Shown here piece by piece: positions 28,657-38,067 of a DNA stretch of 64,000 nucleotides. Under the pieces are notes generated by a model. The model searched no databases and was not told where the DNA came from. It saw only the letters and a program-made list of their open reading frames with translations. Position 1 is the stretch's first letter; every line of letters begins with the position of its first letter. The position numbers were made by a program, and so were the translations under genes. This stretch comes from Diacronema lutheri (taxonomy: Eukaryota; Haptophyta; Pavlovophyceae; Pavlovales; Pavlovaceae): assembly GCA_019448385.1 (NCBI GenBank), contig JAGTXO010000001.1, positions 310,001 through 374,000 on the forward strand. The letters run 5' to 3'.

Positions 28657-30933
28657 ATGCTCGACGACGAGCTCGGCGCGCCGCTGCCCGCGGAGAAGCG
28701 GATCCACCTGGTGGTGGCGTACGACCCAGACGCGCTCGAGCTTGACGACCAGTGGACGCACTTGCTCGCCGGCTCGCTCGCGCGCGACGGCCTCGACCAG
28801 ATGCGCTCGCACCTGATCGAGCTCGAAGAGCGCATCCCGTGGAACGCAGTCGACAACACGCGGTGGGAGGGCGTGCGCGCGCGGTGGATTGTGACGGTGC
28901 GGCAGCCGGGGTCGGCGCGCACGCTCGGTGACGCGCTCGCCCAGCTCGAGGCGGCGATGCTGCCGCACGCCTTCACGCTTGCATGGCCCGAGCTGCGCGC
29001 CGAGTGGCGCGCGGAGACGTTGGCCGCCGCGTCCGGCTGGCGCCTGCGCGAGCTGCTGCTCCTCTTCGAGGCGAACCTGCGCTGGTTGTGCTTTATCATG
29101 CACGACGCGGCGTACACGCCCGCGCTGCAGGCGATCCTCGCCTCGGCGCACCTGAAGAGCGCGGGAAAGCCGCGCAGCAAGAAGCCGGGCGGCAAGAGCG
29201 CGACCGCCATCCTCATTGCCTACCAGCGGGCGCTGCATGGCGTGTTGCAGCGCGTCGAGACGTACAGCTACGACACGGCGGCTGAGTTTGTCGCGGCCAC
29301 CCTCGCCGCGCTTGCCGGCCACAACGCCTTCGCCGCGCTCCGCGCGCAGCTGCGCGCCATCCTGACCGCGTCCGGCGCGTTTGCGCTCGACGGCTGCTGC
29401 TCCGCGGATGCGGCCGCGCGCCTTCCGACGCACCTGCTGCCGCGGCACCTGCTGCACGTCGCGTGGCTGCAGGGTGGACGCGCCGCGCGGCATTGCACGC
29501 CCGGCATCGGCGACCCGCTCTGCCTCTGCCCTGCGCTTTCTGAAGCATCCGCAGCCATGGCGGCGGCCGCCGCCTCGCGGCACGCGGCCGCACGGCGCGC
29601 GTCCAGTCGGTGGGCCATCCAGCTCGAGCAGCCCGTCGCGGGCGGTGGCGTACTGGCGGCAGCGCACCACTCGCCGCCGCCGCCGCTGCCGCCGCATCCC
29701 GCTCCCGCCGACGAGCCCTCCGCGCCAACGCGCGTGCTCCTCATCTTCAAGGACGACGCCAACGACGCGTCTCTCGCCGGCGCCATCGTTCTTCGCCCGT
29801 ATCACACGCTCGCGGATGTGCGCGCGCGCATCGAGGCGGAGCTCAGGCTGCCCGCGCCTCACTCGCTCTTCCGCGCGCGCAGGCTCGCGCCGGCACCGTC
29901 CTCCGCCGCGCCCGCCGCCGCGCCCGTCGAGCGCGCGCACGACGCGCACCCCATGCTCCTCAGGCTGCACCCGCTGCAGGACCACAAGCTGGCGTACCAG
30001 TTCTTCACGCACGCGCGCGACGTGCTCGTCGCGCGCCGCCGCCCGCGCTCCGACCTGGCCGACAGCGAGAATGCGCGCGTCGTCCTTCGCTCGCGCCCGT
30101 CCGAGCGGCTGCTCTGCGTGGACGTTGCCGATGGGCTCGAGCGCTCGCCGATCCCGGTGTACAACGGCGTGGACGCGGAGCCGCCGCCGCTCGACTTCTC
30201 GTACGTGCCGCAGTGCGTTGCCGTCGAGAGCGTCCGGCTGCTCGCTCTGTACGACGCGGCATGGCCCCTCCCCGCCGGCTGCGGATGCACGTGCAGCTGC
30301 TCGCTCGACGGCGGCGTGTGCATGTGCGTCCACCGCGACGGCGTGAGCGAAAGCTATGCGCGCAAGCAGCCGGCCTACGCCGCAAGCCGCGTGCTCAAGC
30401 GCGCGTACGAGTCGATCTACGAGTGCCACCTGCTGTGCGCGTGCGCGCTCAGCTGCGCGAACCGCGTCGTGCAGCGCGGGATGGCCGCGCGCGTCGAAGT
30501 CTTCCGCACGCCCAAGGCGGGGTGGGCGGTGCGCACGGTGGACGCTGTGCGCGCGGGCGCGTTCGTCTGCGAGTACGCGGGCGAGCACCTGCCCGATGAC
30601 GAGGCGGAGGAGCGCGGCATCCGGTACGACCAGCACGGCATGTCGCGGCTGATGGACGTGCAGGGCGATGGGCCGGACGCGCTACGCATGTGCGTCGACG
30701 CGACCAACTTCTCGAGCGTCGCGCGCTTCGTCAACCACTCGTGCGCGCCCAACTGCCACAAGCAGCGCGTCTTCGCCGACCATCACACGCGCCTGCCTCG
30801 CATCGCGCTCTTCGCGCTGTGCGACATTGCGCCGCTCGAGGAGCTCTCGTATGACTACGGCTATCTCGACGTGCCGGGCAAAACCCTCCCGTGCTACTGC
30901 GGCGCAAAAAACTGCAAGGCGAAGCTTTATTGA
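28657..30933 (+). CDS. SUV39/SUVH-type SET-domain histone methyltransferase
   Basis: A 758-residue intronless protein. The C-terminal 280 residues are pre-SET, SET and post-SET. A Cys cluster (CGCTCSCSLDGGVCMC ... YECHLLCACALSCANRVVQ) is the zinc-binding pre-SET. SET motifs are GWAVRTVDAVRAGAFVCEYA, RFVNHSCAPNC (from 690) and LSYDYGY (from about 730), which bind S-adenosylmethionine and form the lysine channel. CYCGAKNCKAKLY is the post-SET zinc site, a feature of SUV39/G9a/SUVH enzymes that methylate histone H3 Lys9. The first 500 residues match nothing recognised. They include HTLADVRARIEAEL in a ubiquitin-like setting and a helical region. H3K9 specificity is inferred from the pre-/post-SET pattern. 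No SRA domain is attached, although a separate SRA gene lies at 356-1450. Confidence 0.9.
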   Translation: MLDDELGAPLPAEKRIHLVVAYDPDALELDDQWTHLLAGSLARDGLDQMRSHLIELEERIPWNAVDNTRWEGVRARWIVTVRQPGSARTLGDALAQLEAAMLPHAFTLAWPELRAEWRAETLAAASGWRLRELLLLFEANLRWLCFIMHDAAYTPALQAILASAHLKSAGKPRSKKPGGKSATAILIAYQRALHGVLQRVETYSYDTAAEFVAATLAALAGHNAFAALRAQLRAILTASGAFALDGCCSADAAARLPTHLLPRHLLHVAWLQGGRAARHCTPGIGDPLCLCPALSEASAAMAAAAASRHAAARRASSRWAIQLEQPVAGGGVLAAAHHSPPPPLPPHPAPADEPSAPTRVLLIFKDDANDASLAGAIVLRPYHTLADVRARIEAELRLPAPHSLFRARRLAPAPSSAAPAAAPVERAHDAHPMLLRLHPLQDHKLAYQFFTHARDVLVARRRPRSDLADSENARVVLRSRPSERLLCVDVADGLERSPIPVYNGVDAEPPPLDFSYVPQCVAVESVRLLALYDAAWPLPAGCGCTCSCSLDGGVCMCVHRDGVSESYARKQPAYAASRVLKRAYESIYECHLLCACALSCANRVVQRGMAARVEVFRTPKAGWAVRTVDAVRAGAFVCEYAGEHLPDDEAEERGIRYDQHGMSRLMDVQGDGPDALRMCVDATNFSSVARFVNHSCAPNCHKQRVFADHHTRLPRIALFALCDIAPLEELSYDYGYLDVPGKTLPCYCGAKNCKAKLY

Positions 30934-31049
30934 CGGCGTCGTGGGCTGGAGGTTGCAGTGACGGAAGTACAATTTGGGCCGGGGAAACGAGTGTGGTGGA
31001 CGCGATCCAAACGACCGTAAACAGAGCTGCCCCGCCCGACGGCACGTCG

Positions 31050-32528
31050 CTAGGAGCCGCTCACGCCGCGCCTTCTCGACCCGAGCGTGCGCCGCGCGCC
31101 AGTGCGCGCCACGAGGGCATAGGTCGCGATCACGCACGCGCCAAAGGCGGCAAGCGCGAGGTGCACGTAGAGCAGCGCTTCCCACGACGCGTCTTCCAAA
31201 ATGACCGTTGCCGTCGCGACGCCAACGCTGAGCAGTGCAGTTGCGGTTGCGTCGCTCGCGAGCTGCACCGTCGGCATGTCCTCCGGCGAAAAGTGGGCGG
31301 CGAGAAGCGCAGAGGCGCCAAGGAAAGCGAGGTTCCATCCGATGCCGACGAGCACCATCGCCGTCACGAACGCGGAGAAGGAGGCGCCCCACATGTAGGC
31401 CACCGTGCCGAGCATCAGCACGCCGTACCCGCACAGCACCACCGGCTGCGCGCCGACGAGCTGGATCAGGTCGCCTGTCAGCACGCACGGCACGTACATG
31501 GCGGCGACGTGGTACTGTATCACCGTCGCGCCCTCGTGCAGCGCGAAGCCGACGGCGGACATCTGCACGGGCGTGGCTGCCATCAGCGACGCCATCGCTG
31601 TGTACGTAACGGCCGTCGAGAGCGCGGCGACCAGAAACTGGGAGGGCGAGCGCGCGGGGGGCGAGGAGGATGCGGCCGGGTGGAGGGGTTGCACCGCAAG
31701 CAAGCTGAGCGTCTGGCGAGCCGTCACGCAGCTCGGCGCGGCGCGCGCGCGCTCGCGCGCTCGCGCGCTGGCGCACACGTGCGGTGAGCGGACGAGGATG
31801 CAGATGGGTGTGCGCGCCGGTCGGGCGGGCGTGGGCTGCGCCTCCAATGCCGCGCGCTCCGCCGCCTTGCCTTCCACGTCCAATGCCGACGTCGCGGGCG
31901 GCGGCGGCGTGAACGGCGTGAAGTCGGCGACGCTGGCCGGCAGCAAGAACGCGGCGCACAGGAACGCCAGGCACACGTACGAGCCGCTGAACGGCACGGC
32001 GAGCCAGTCGCGGCCGACGATGGAGAGCTCGCGCGCGAGGACGCCCGCCACGCTCGCCCCGCCTACAACTAGGCTCATCGTGCGCGCGCGCACCGCCGGC
32101 GGGCAGATGGCCGCGGCGGCAAACCTGAGGTTGAGCGTATACAGGAAGAGCACGCCCTGCAGCGAGGAGCCGATGATCAGGAGCGCAAACGTGCTGCTGG
32201 GGTGGGCCTGGAGGAGCGCACCGCCAAAGCAGCACATTGCGCCGCCCACGCCGAACAGCGAGGCAATCGGGGCCATGCGCTTGGCCCCCCACCGGCGAAT
32301 GAGCGCGTTGACAGGAAACGCCGCGAGGGTCGCCGTCGAGGAGAACACGCCGAGCGGGAGCGTGGCCAAGCGATCTAGCCCGATCTGACGCACGAGGGCG
32401 GACGTTGTGTTCACGTGCATGAAGAGCGTCGTGATGCCAAGGCAAAACGAGACGCCAAAAAGGCTGGCGTTGAGCGCGATGCGCGTCGTGCAGCCGCGCG
32501 TAAAACTTCCGGCGCCATCGTCACGCAT
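31050..32528 (-). CDS. Major facilitator superfamily transporter
   Basis: About eleven or twelve hydrophobic segments in two halves, for example LFGVSFCLGITTLFMHV, ATLPLGVFSSTATLAAFPVN, TFALLIIGSSLQGVLFLYTL, VCLAFLCAAFLLPASVA and ALLYVHLALAAFGACVIATY. An MFS loop 2-3-like NALIRRWGAKRM is present. A 156-bp intron (31638-31793, donor GTCCGC) joins PICIL to FLVAALSTAVTYTAMASLMA and thereby builds a membrane helix. Unspliced, the frame stays open but gains an Arg-rich insert. Spliced length is about 440 residues. Substrate unknown. The ATG at 32528 is preferred because an upstream one would overlap the divergent CCDC12 start. Only 25 bp separate the two start codons. Confidence 0.85.
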   Translation of the reverse strand: MRDDGAGSFTRGCTTRIALNASLFGVSFCLGITTLFMHVNTTSALVRQIGLDRLATLPLGVFSSTATLAAFPVNALIRRWGAKRMAPIASLFGVGGAMCCFGGALLQAHPSSTFALLIIGSSLQGVLFLYTLNLRFAAAAICPPAVRARTMSLVVGGASVAGVLARELSIVGRDWLAVPFSGSYVCLAFLCAAFLLPASVADFTPFTPPPPATSALDVEGKAAERAALEAQPTPARPARTPICILVRSPHVCASARARERARAAPSCVTARQTLSLLAVQPLHPAASSSPPARSPSQFLVAALSTAVTYTAMASLMAATPVQMSAVGFALHEGATVIQYHVAAMYVPCVLTGDLIQLVGAQPVVLCGYGVLMLGTVAYMWGASFSAFVTAMVLVGIGWNLAFLGASALLAAHFSPEDMPTVQLASDATATALLSVGVATATVILEDASWEALLYVHLALAAFGACVIATYALVARTGARRTLGSRRRGVSGS

Positions 32529-32553
32529 CGCCGTGAAAGTTGCAACGTGCAGC
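32529..32553. promoter_or_regulatory. 25-bp spacer between divergent start codons
   Basis: The MFS transporter (ATG at 32528, minus) and the CCDC12 homologue (ATG at 32554, plus) start 25 bp apart. Each core promoter or 5' UTR must overlap the other gene unless mRNAs are nearly leaderless or have upstream exons. Confidence 0.45.
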
Positions 32554-32994
32554 ATGGCCGACGGCGACGTGCGGACAACACGCGAGCTGCACGCCGAAGG
32601 GCCGAGCGACGTCGCGCCTGTTGCGTCGAAGCCGGATGAGCCCGTCCTGCGCTTCCGCAACTACAAGCCGCGCGACGACGCGCTCCCGCACGCCAAGATT
32701 GAGCCGGCGGCGCGGCCAAGCAAGCTGACGTCCCTCTCGTCGACGGAGGTCGCACCTCCCACAGCGGAACCGCTCCTCAACCTCGCGCCTAAGAAGCCAA
32801 ACTGGGACCTGCATCGCGATATCGAGACAGACTTGGCGAAGCTCGATCGACAAACCGAGCTCGCCATTGTCGAGCTGCTGCGCAGGAGGATTGCAGAAGA
32901 GAGCGGCGCGGGCGGGCAGGCGGGGCCGGACCTGGCTGCCGCCGTCCTCGAGCAAGAGCACGCCGAGCGCTTGGCGGACGATGACATCGAATGA
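32554..32994 (+). CDS. CCDC12/Cwf18 spliceosome protein
   Basis: A 146-residue intronless protein. It carries the cwf18 domain of CCDC12: VLRFRNYKPRDDAL is the signature strip, followed by a linker, LNLAPKKPNWDLHRDIETDL and KLDRQTELAIVELLRRRI. In yeast and human, this small protein belongs to the Prp19-associated/NineTeen complex of the activated spliceosome. Start MADGDVRTTRELH is the first ATG after the divergent transporter start. The last 30 residues are acidic and Ala-rich. It is convergent with the tepsin gene (154 bp). Confidence 0.9.
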   Translation: MADGDVRTTRELHAEGPSDVAPVASKPDEPVLRFRNYKPRDDALPHAKIEPAARPSKLTSLSSTEVAPPTAEPLLNLAPKKPNWDLHRDIETDLAKLDRQTELAIVELLRRRIAEESGAGGQAGPDLAAAVLEQEHAERLADDDIE

Positions 32995-33148
32995 GCGTGT
33001 GCGAGCGTGATGTGCCCGTGCACTCACGTGTGCTCAGGTTTGTCTCAACAGGGTAGCTCGATTCTGTCGTTCGACGCCCCACACAGTGCTACAGACTCCA
33101 GTTCCAGTAGCTTTGAGGGAGGCGAAGGACGCGTTCGCGCTTGTTGGG

Positions 33149-36133
33149 CTAAAGCTTCGTCTTGTTCTTGCCAATCTCGTCGCCCACAAACGCGAACGCG
33201 TCCTTCGGCCCATCTTTGAGGAAGGCGAAGCCATCGGTGCCGCCGACGCCCCCTCCTCCTTGGCTGCCCATCGGAGGTGCACCCATCGCACCAATCCCGC
33301 CGCACATGCCGGCGGTGAGCGGCAGGCCGCCGCCCATCACAGCGCCCATCCCGCGCTGCGCTCCCATGATCGGCTGCGCGAAGCAAGGCGAGCGTTGCAA
33401 GGCGAGCGGCGTGGGGTGCGCGCGCGAGCGCACAATGAGCATCGCGTACAGGTGCCGCACCGCCGGCGCGCTACAATCGCACATCGCATCGCATCGCATC
33501 GCATCGCATCGCATCGCATCGCATACCACACCCATGCCACCCATGCCGCCCATGCCGCCCATCGGCGTGCGGCCATAGCCCATCTGCTGCTGCATCATCA
33601 TCTGCGCCATGTGCATCTGCTGCATTTGCTGCATCTGCTGCATCTGCTGCATCATCGCCATCTGAGCGCGGCGCGAGCGGCGCAAGCGTGCGCACGGCGG
33701 CGCGTGAACCGCAGGCCGCGCGCAGATCTCGCACGGCGCCGGCCGGCAGAGGCGGCAAACGCGCGCTCGCTGTGCTGGTGTACCTGCGGCATGCCCGTCG
33801 GCGCCATTCCGCCATACGCGCCCATCGGCGCCTGCCCCATTGCCATCGCACCGACGCCGATTGGCATGCCAGTGCCGAGCGGCGTGCCAGTGCCGAGCAT
33901 ACCCGCAGGCGCGCAGTTCGGCGGCGGCGCGCTCGGAGCGGCCGCTCCGTTGCCCGACAGCTGAGCGGCACCAAAGGTGCCGAGCTGGTCAAGCAGCGAG
34001 CTCGCGCTCGTGGACGGTGGCGGCGCACACGCTCCAACCACGCACCTCGCTTGCCCACCGCCAGGGAGCGCGGCTGACGCAGCGAGCGCCTCGCCTCCAA
34101 GCCCGACATCAAAGCCAAAATCGACCGCCGCGTCAGCTGCTCTTGCCTCGACGCCGCCCGTCGCGCCGGGCACGCCCACAGGCGATACGAGCTGGATGCC
34201 GTCAAACATGGCCTCGATGCCAACGCTCCTTGCCGACGCGCCTCCGCCCGCGCCCAGCGCGCCGTTGACGTGCGGCGGCGGCGGCGGCGGCTGCTGCTGA
34301 GGCTGGTGCGCCGGCAGGGGCTGGTGCGGCTGGTACGAGCTGAGCTGCAAGCCGTCAAGGAGCGCGCCGCCCCCGAGCTGCACAGGCGCGGCCTGCCCGC
34401 CGTCGCCGCCCATCTGCAGCGACGCCAGATCGTCGAGCAGCGAGCCGGTCGGCGCACCGAGCGCCACCTCTGCGGGCGCACCGCCGGTGTCGCGCGCCTG
34501 GCCGCCGGGATCATCGTCGAGGAAAGCGACGAGATCTGCGCGCAGGGCGGAGGGGGAGGCAAGGGGCAGGGCGGGTGAGGCGCGCGAGCGGCGCCCGTCC
34601 ACGCACGCAGCCGCGCCGATCGCGCTGCGCCGCCTCACCGCCCGTCACGTCGTTGCGCCGCTCATCGTGCTGCACGCCGCGCTGCGCCGCGTTCGCCTTC
34701 GCCTTGCCGCCGCGCTTGACGGCTGTGCGCTTGACGCCGGGTGTAGCGGCCGCGGCGTTGACCGACGTGGGCTCGGCCTCGTCACCGCCAAGCAGCCCCG
34801 CGCCGCCCGCCGGCTCTGCGCCTCCGCCGTCCGAGCCGGCTGCGACGCCGAGCAGCGCAACGACGCTCTCCGCGCGCTGTACGACGCTCATCTGCGCGCA
34901 GCTGCGCAGCGCGAGCAACGCGTGCGCGTTGGCGCGGAAGTGGGCGAGGACGTCGGCGTGGTCGTCCTTGAGCAGCGCCTCGAGCACGCACAGCGCCTTG
35001 AGCCTCCGCTGCCACTCGGGCGCGCCCAGCCGCGCCTGCAGATGCGTGCATACGGCGCGAGCGTCGAGCGTTCGAACAGCCGCGCTCAGTCGGCGAAGCT
35101 CGTCGCGCGGGAGTGTCGCACGCATGCCGCCGGGCTCGGTCGCCTCGGCGACGAGCTTCTCCTCGAGCGACGAGAACGTGTCGGCGAGCGGCCGCGCCAC
35201 CGACGCCGCCGCGCGCGCCGGTGCGCTCATCGGCACGGGCGGTGGCGGCGCGGCGGGCGGTGCACCCCATGGCCCCGGCTGCGCGCCGCAGCCGCCGCCC
35301 ACACCATTCGCGCCGGCGCCGCGGTAGGCGGCGCCGCCGGGCTGCGGCATGGCGTAGCTGCCTGCGCTATACGGCTCGTCCAGCCCGCGCCCGCCCTGCA
35401 CGCCGCCGCCGCCCGGAAACTTTGCGCCGAGCCGCGCCATGACCGTCTCGCCGATCCCCGTCGCCATCGCCGCCAGCCGGACGGCGCCGGACGCGTCGTT
35501 CGTCGAGGCGGTCTCAAAGTTGGGGTTGCCAAAGCCCTGCATCCGGCCCGTGCTGTACGCGCCCGACTCGAGCCGCGGCTCAGCCGCCTGCACGACGCCC
35601 GCCGCCGCGGCCGCGCCGCCGAGCGTCGAGACGAGGCCGCTGATCGCTCCGATCCCGCCCATGTACGACGAGCCGGCGGTGCGGCTGCCATCGGAGCCGA
35701 AGGCCATGGCGCCGCCGTCGGAGCCGAAGCCCTGCATCCGCCCGGTCGAGAGCAGCTGCTCGCTCGCCGTCGTCGTGTCGAAGATTGCATTCATCACCTC
35801 CTGCGCGACCTCGCGCACCTGCCGATTAAACTGGTCGCCGTGCAGCGCGTCGGGCGGGCCGCGGTACTGCATGCTCTCCTTGATCACGGCAGTCTTGCCT
35901 TGCATGTCGCGCCGAAACGTCAGGTGCCCGTGCTGGCAGCAGTGCTTCATCACGCGCAGTGCCTTGAGCTTGACGTGCACGCTCGAATGCGCGAGCCGCT
36001 TGACGAGGTACTCCTCGAGCTGCCGGCACGCGTCCACGGACGCGTGCGTGATGCGGCCGATCTCGTTGTACATGTAGCCGGGCGTCGGCTGATCGCTGTC
36101 CGCAGTCGCCTTCGCGCAGAGGGACTTGTCCAT
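33149..36133 (-). CDS. Tepsin-like AP-4 accessory protein (ENTH plus VHS-like)
   Basis: Four exons (36133-34639, 34535-33784, 33661-33527, 33373-33149; donors GTGAGG, GTACAC, GTATGC) give about 868 residues. Residues 5-135 are an ENTH domain (YMYNEIGRITHASVDACRQL, KLKALRVMKHCCQHGHLTF). About residues 310-425 are the second, VHS/ENTH-like domain (LRRLSAAVRTLDARAV, KALCVLEALLKDDHADVLAH). This pairing is typical of tepsin, which decorates AP-4 vesicles at the trans-Golgi network. The tail carries LLDGLQL (about 558) and MFDGIQL (about 606), matching the AP-4 beta4-binding LFxG[ML]x[LV] form. GFAFLKD and AFAFVGD near the end match the epsilon-binding [AV]F[SA]FL form. Exon 3 is Met/Gln-rich. Intron 3 holds a pentanucleotide repeat. 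The splices recover frame and motif order. Confidence 0.85.
33482..33524. repeat. CATCG pentanucleotide microsatellite in a tepsin intron
   Basis: About eight and a half uninterrupted copies of CATCG lie in the third intron of the tepsin gene (33374-33526), beginning immediately after the 5' splice site on the coding strand. The intron is 153 bp, a multiple of three, and stop-free. Confidence 0.9.
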
Positions 36134-36493
36134 CCTGGCCGAGCGAGCGCGCCGGCCCCCGTGTCGGCCTCCTCCGTCCCTGCTGGGCCGAGACGGGGAC
36201 AACTATATAAAGGGTGTCAAAGTGGGGCACTCGACGCTTCACTGTCTCGCCCCTTCCACGCGCACCACACGCTCGCCCAGACGCCCGCCCGCAAAGGGCG
36301 AGGAAAGCTCCCGCTCTGCTGCCCGACCGCCCGCCTGAGCGCGCTCCGGTAACGGCGTGCATGCGCGTGCGTCGCGCCGGGCGTGCGAGCCAAGCTGACC
36401 TCGCGTGGTGGAGAAAGGCATCGATGATCGAAGGCAGCGTGCTCGTCGAAGTCTGAAGTACCGGACGATGCAACGGCGCTTTCCGCGCGAAAA
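36134..36493. other. Divergent intergenic region with TATA-like element
   Basis: A 360-bp spacer between the tepsin start (minus) and the Cys-rich protein start (plus), one of the longer divergent gaps here. It contains a TATA-like element at 36204-36213 and no convincing frame. Confidence 0.5.
36204..36213 (+). promoter_or_regulatory. TATA-box-like element
   Basis: TATATAAAGG is a near-perfect TATA box for + strand transcription, rare in this GC-rich sequence. It lies about 290 bp before the Cys-rich protein ATG at 36494, so it would imply a long 5' UTR or a leader intron. Confidence 0.4.
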
Positions 36494-37381
36494 ATGGGCA
36501 GCCGAGCCTTTCCGGCGGAGCGCATGCCAAGCAGGCTGGGCGGGGGCCCGGGGGGCGGCGCGCCTGGGCCGCCGAGCAGGCAGAGTGAGCCGGGGAGCGA
36601 CAGCGAGCAGCAGCGAGGGAGAGCGCGGCGGGCGGGTATGTTCGTCGCGTCGGCGTTGGCGGTCGCGTCGACACTCGTCTACCTCGCTGGGCTACCTACG
36701 CCGCGCGACGCCCTGCAGCCCGTACTCTCGCGCCCGGCGCGTGCGAGCGCGCGCACGCGAGAGCTGGTGGCGGCACGTGCTGCGAGCGTCAACGACCTCG
36801 AGAAGGTGCAGGAGATGTGCGGCAACTGCTACAAGATGAATCGGTGCAGCGAGCTTGCCCTCGGGAACTACTCGGACGCGAAACAGGAGTGCCTCTGCGC
36901 CGGGGTCGGCCCATGGGCAGAGAAGCCGTGCAGCGTGCAGTGCGCGAAGACGGGCCCGCATCCGGTCGTCGAGACGAAGCTGATGCCGTGCCAGAAGACG
37001 GCTTGCAACCACTGCAGCCGCAATTGCGGCGGCGGGAACTACTGGAGCAACCCGGGCACGATCGCAAATTGGCAGTACTCGAGCACTTTCACGTCGGGCA
37101 AGACCTGGACGAGGGTTCGCGCGCGTGCGAGCCTCTCGGACTCGTTCGCACCCTCGCGCAACCCTGCTCGCCTCCTGCCCGCGCGAGACGAGCCTTTGCT
37201 CTTCTCTTGCCCGCGCCTGACCCCGCCCGCCCCCCGATCGCCCCCCCCCCCCCCCCCCCCCCCCCACCCCCCCTAGGGCTACTGCCAGTGCATGCGAACC
37301 AATTGCTTCAAAGAGTGCGAAGACGTGAGCCTGTTCTCGCTCGTGGCCGACTGCAGCGCGCTCCCTGAGGTGCAGCTTTGA
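36494..37381 (+). CDS. Cys-rich secreted or membrane-anchored protein
   Basis: Two exons (36494-37114 and 37277-37381, donor GTTCGC) give 241 residues. A hydrophobic segment (FVASALAVASTLVYLAGL, residues 50-67) is a signal peptide or anchor; translation could also start at the Met just before it (36638). The remaining part has many cysteines in tight patterns: MCGNCYKMNRC, CLCAGVGPW, CSVQCAKTG, CQKTACNHCSRNCGGGNYW, and in exon 2 GYCQCMRTNCFKECEDV. This suggests a disulfide-rich lumenal or extracellular domain. No family is recognised. The intron ends in 25 C followed by ACCCCCCCTAG, an extreme polypyrimidine tract. It converges on the DUF1499 gene (65 bp). Confidence 0.68.
37241..37265. repeat. 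25-bp poly-C tract at a 3' splice site
   Basis: A run of 25 C, then ACCCCCCCTAG, forms the end of the intron in the Cys-rich gene. It sits ten bases before the AG and so occupies the position of the polypyrimidine tract. Confidence 0.85.
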
Positions 37382-37446
37382 TTCACTTTTGTTTGTGGCA
37401 TTCCGCATTCAGCCATTGACGTGGACGCTTGACGAGCCTTCCAAAC

Positions 37447-38067
37447 TCAGATGCCCAGCTCCGTCTTCCAGCCGCCCTTCGCCGCGAGCTGCTGCGCAAT
37501 GTAGCTGAGTCGCGCGGCGTTCACTCCGAGGTCGCTGTCACCCTGGCGCGAGGCCGACCGGATGGCCACCTTCCCGCCGCCGACGTTGAACTCCACGTCG
37601 TCCACAAAGCCGAACTTCTTCGACGTGAACTGCGCGTAGTAGTAGTTGCCATCGGAGTTCGGCGGTGGAATCAAGAGCTTGTTGCCGCCACCGTCGATGA
37701 TGCCGCCGTCCTTGGTTTTGATGCCCGCCTGCGGGTATGCCTTGAGGACGGCGAGGAGGTCCGCCTTGGCGGTGCTGGTCGATTTCGTATACTCAAACGG
37801 CGCCACCTTGTGCTTCGGATCGCCCGACGTTGACCAGCAGTTTGGGCTCGGGCCGCAGCCCTTGAGGGACCCGTCCGTGCGGATGCCGAGGTCATCCGGA
37901 GGCGTTCCCGGGAAGGGGCCGAGCAGCCCCGCGCGTGCGGCTGGCGCGAAGGCGCTCGTGACGCCCATGCCGCCAATCGCGCCCACGATGCCGCGGCGGG
38001 TGATGGCCGCGCTGCCACCCGCACCACCCGAAAGGCCGCTCGCGAGGAAGACGACGGCCGCGAGCAT
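37447..38067 (-). CDS. DUF1499 family protein, thylakoid-lumen type
   Basis: A 206-residue intronless protein. The DUF1499 core is DLGIRTDGSLKGCGPSPNCW, then HKVAPFEYTKSTSTAKADLL, NYYYAQFTSKKFGFVDDVEF and the C-terminal VAIRSASRQGDSDLGVNAAR. DUF1499 proteins occur in cyanobacteria, plastids and proteobacteria; their function is unknown. The N-terminus has a signal-like MLAAVVFLASGL and then a twin-arginine signal, ITRRGIVGAIGGMGVTSAF ending in APAARA, suggesting Tat export into the thylakoid lumen. Divergent from ClpS (142 bp), another plastid protein. Confidence 0.88.
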   Translation of the reverse strand: MLAAVVFLASGLSGGAGGSAAITRRGIVGAIGGMGVTSAFAPAARAGLLGPFPGTPPDDLGIRTDGSLKGCGPSPNCWSTSGDPKHKVAPFEYTKSTSTAKADLLAVLKAYPQAGIKTKDGGIIDGGGNKLLIPPPNSDGNYYYAQFTSKKFGFVDDVEFNVGGGKVAIRSASRQGDSDLGVNAARLSYIAQQLAAKGGWKTELGI

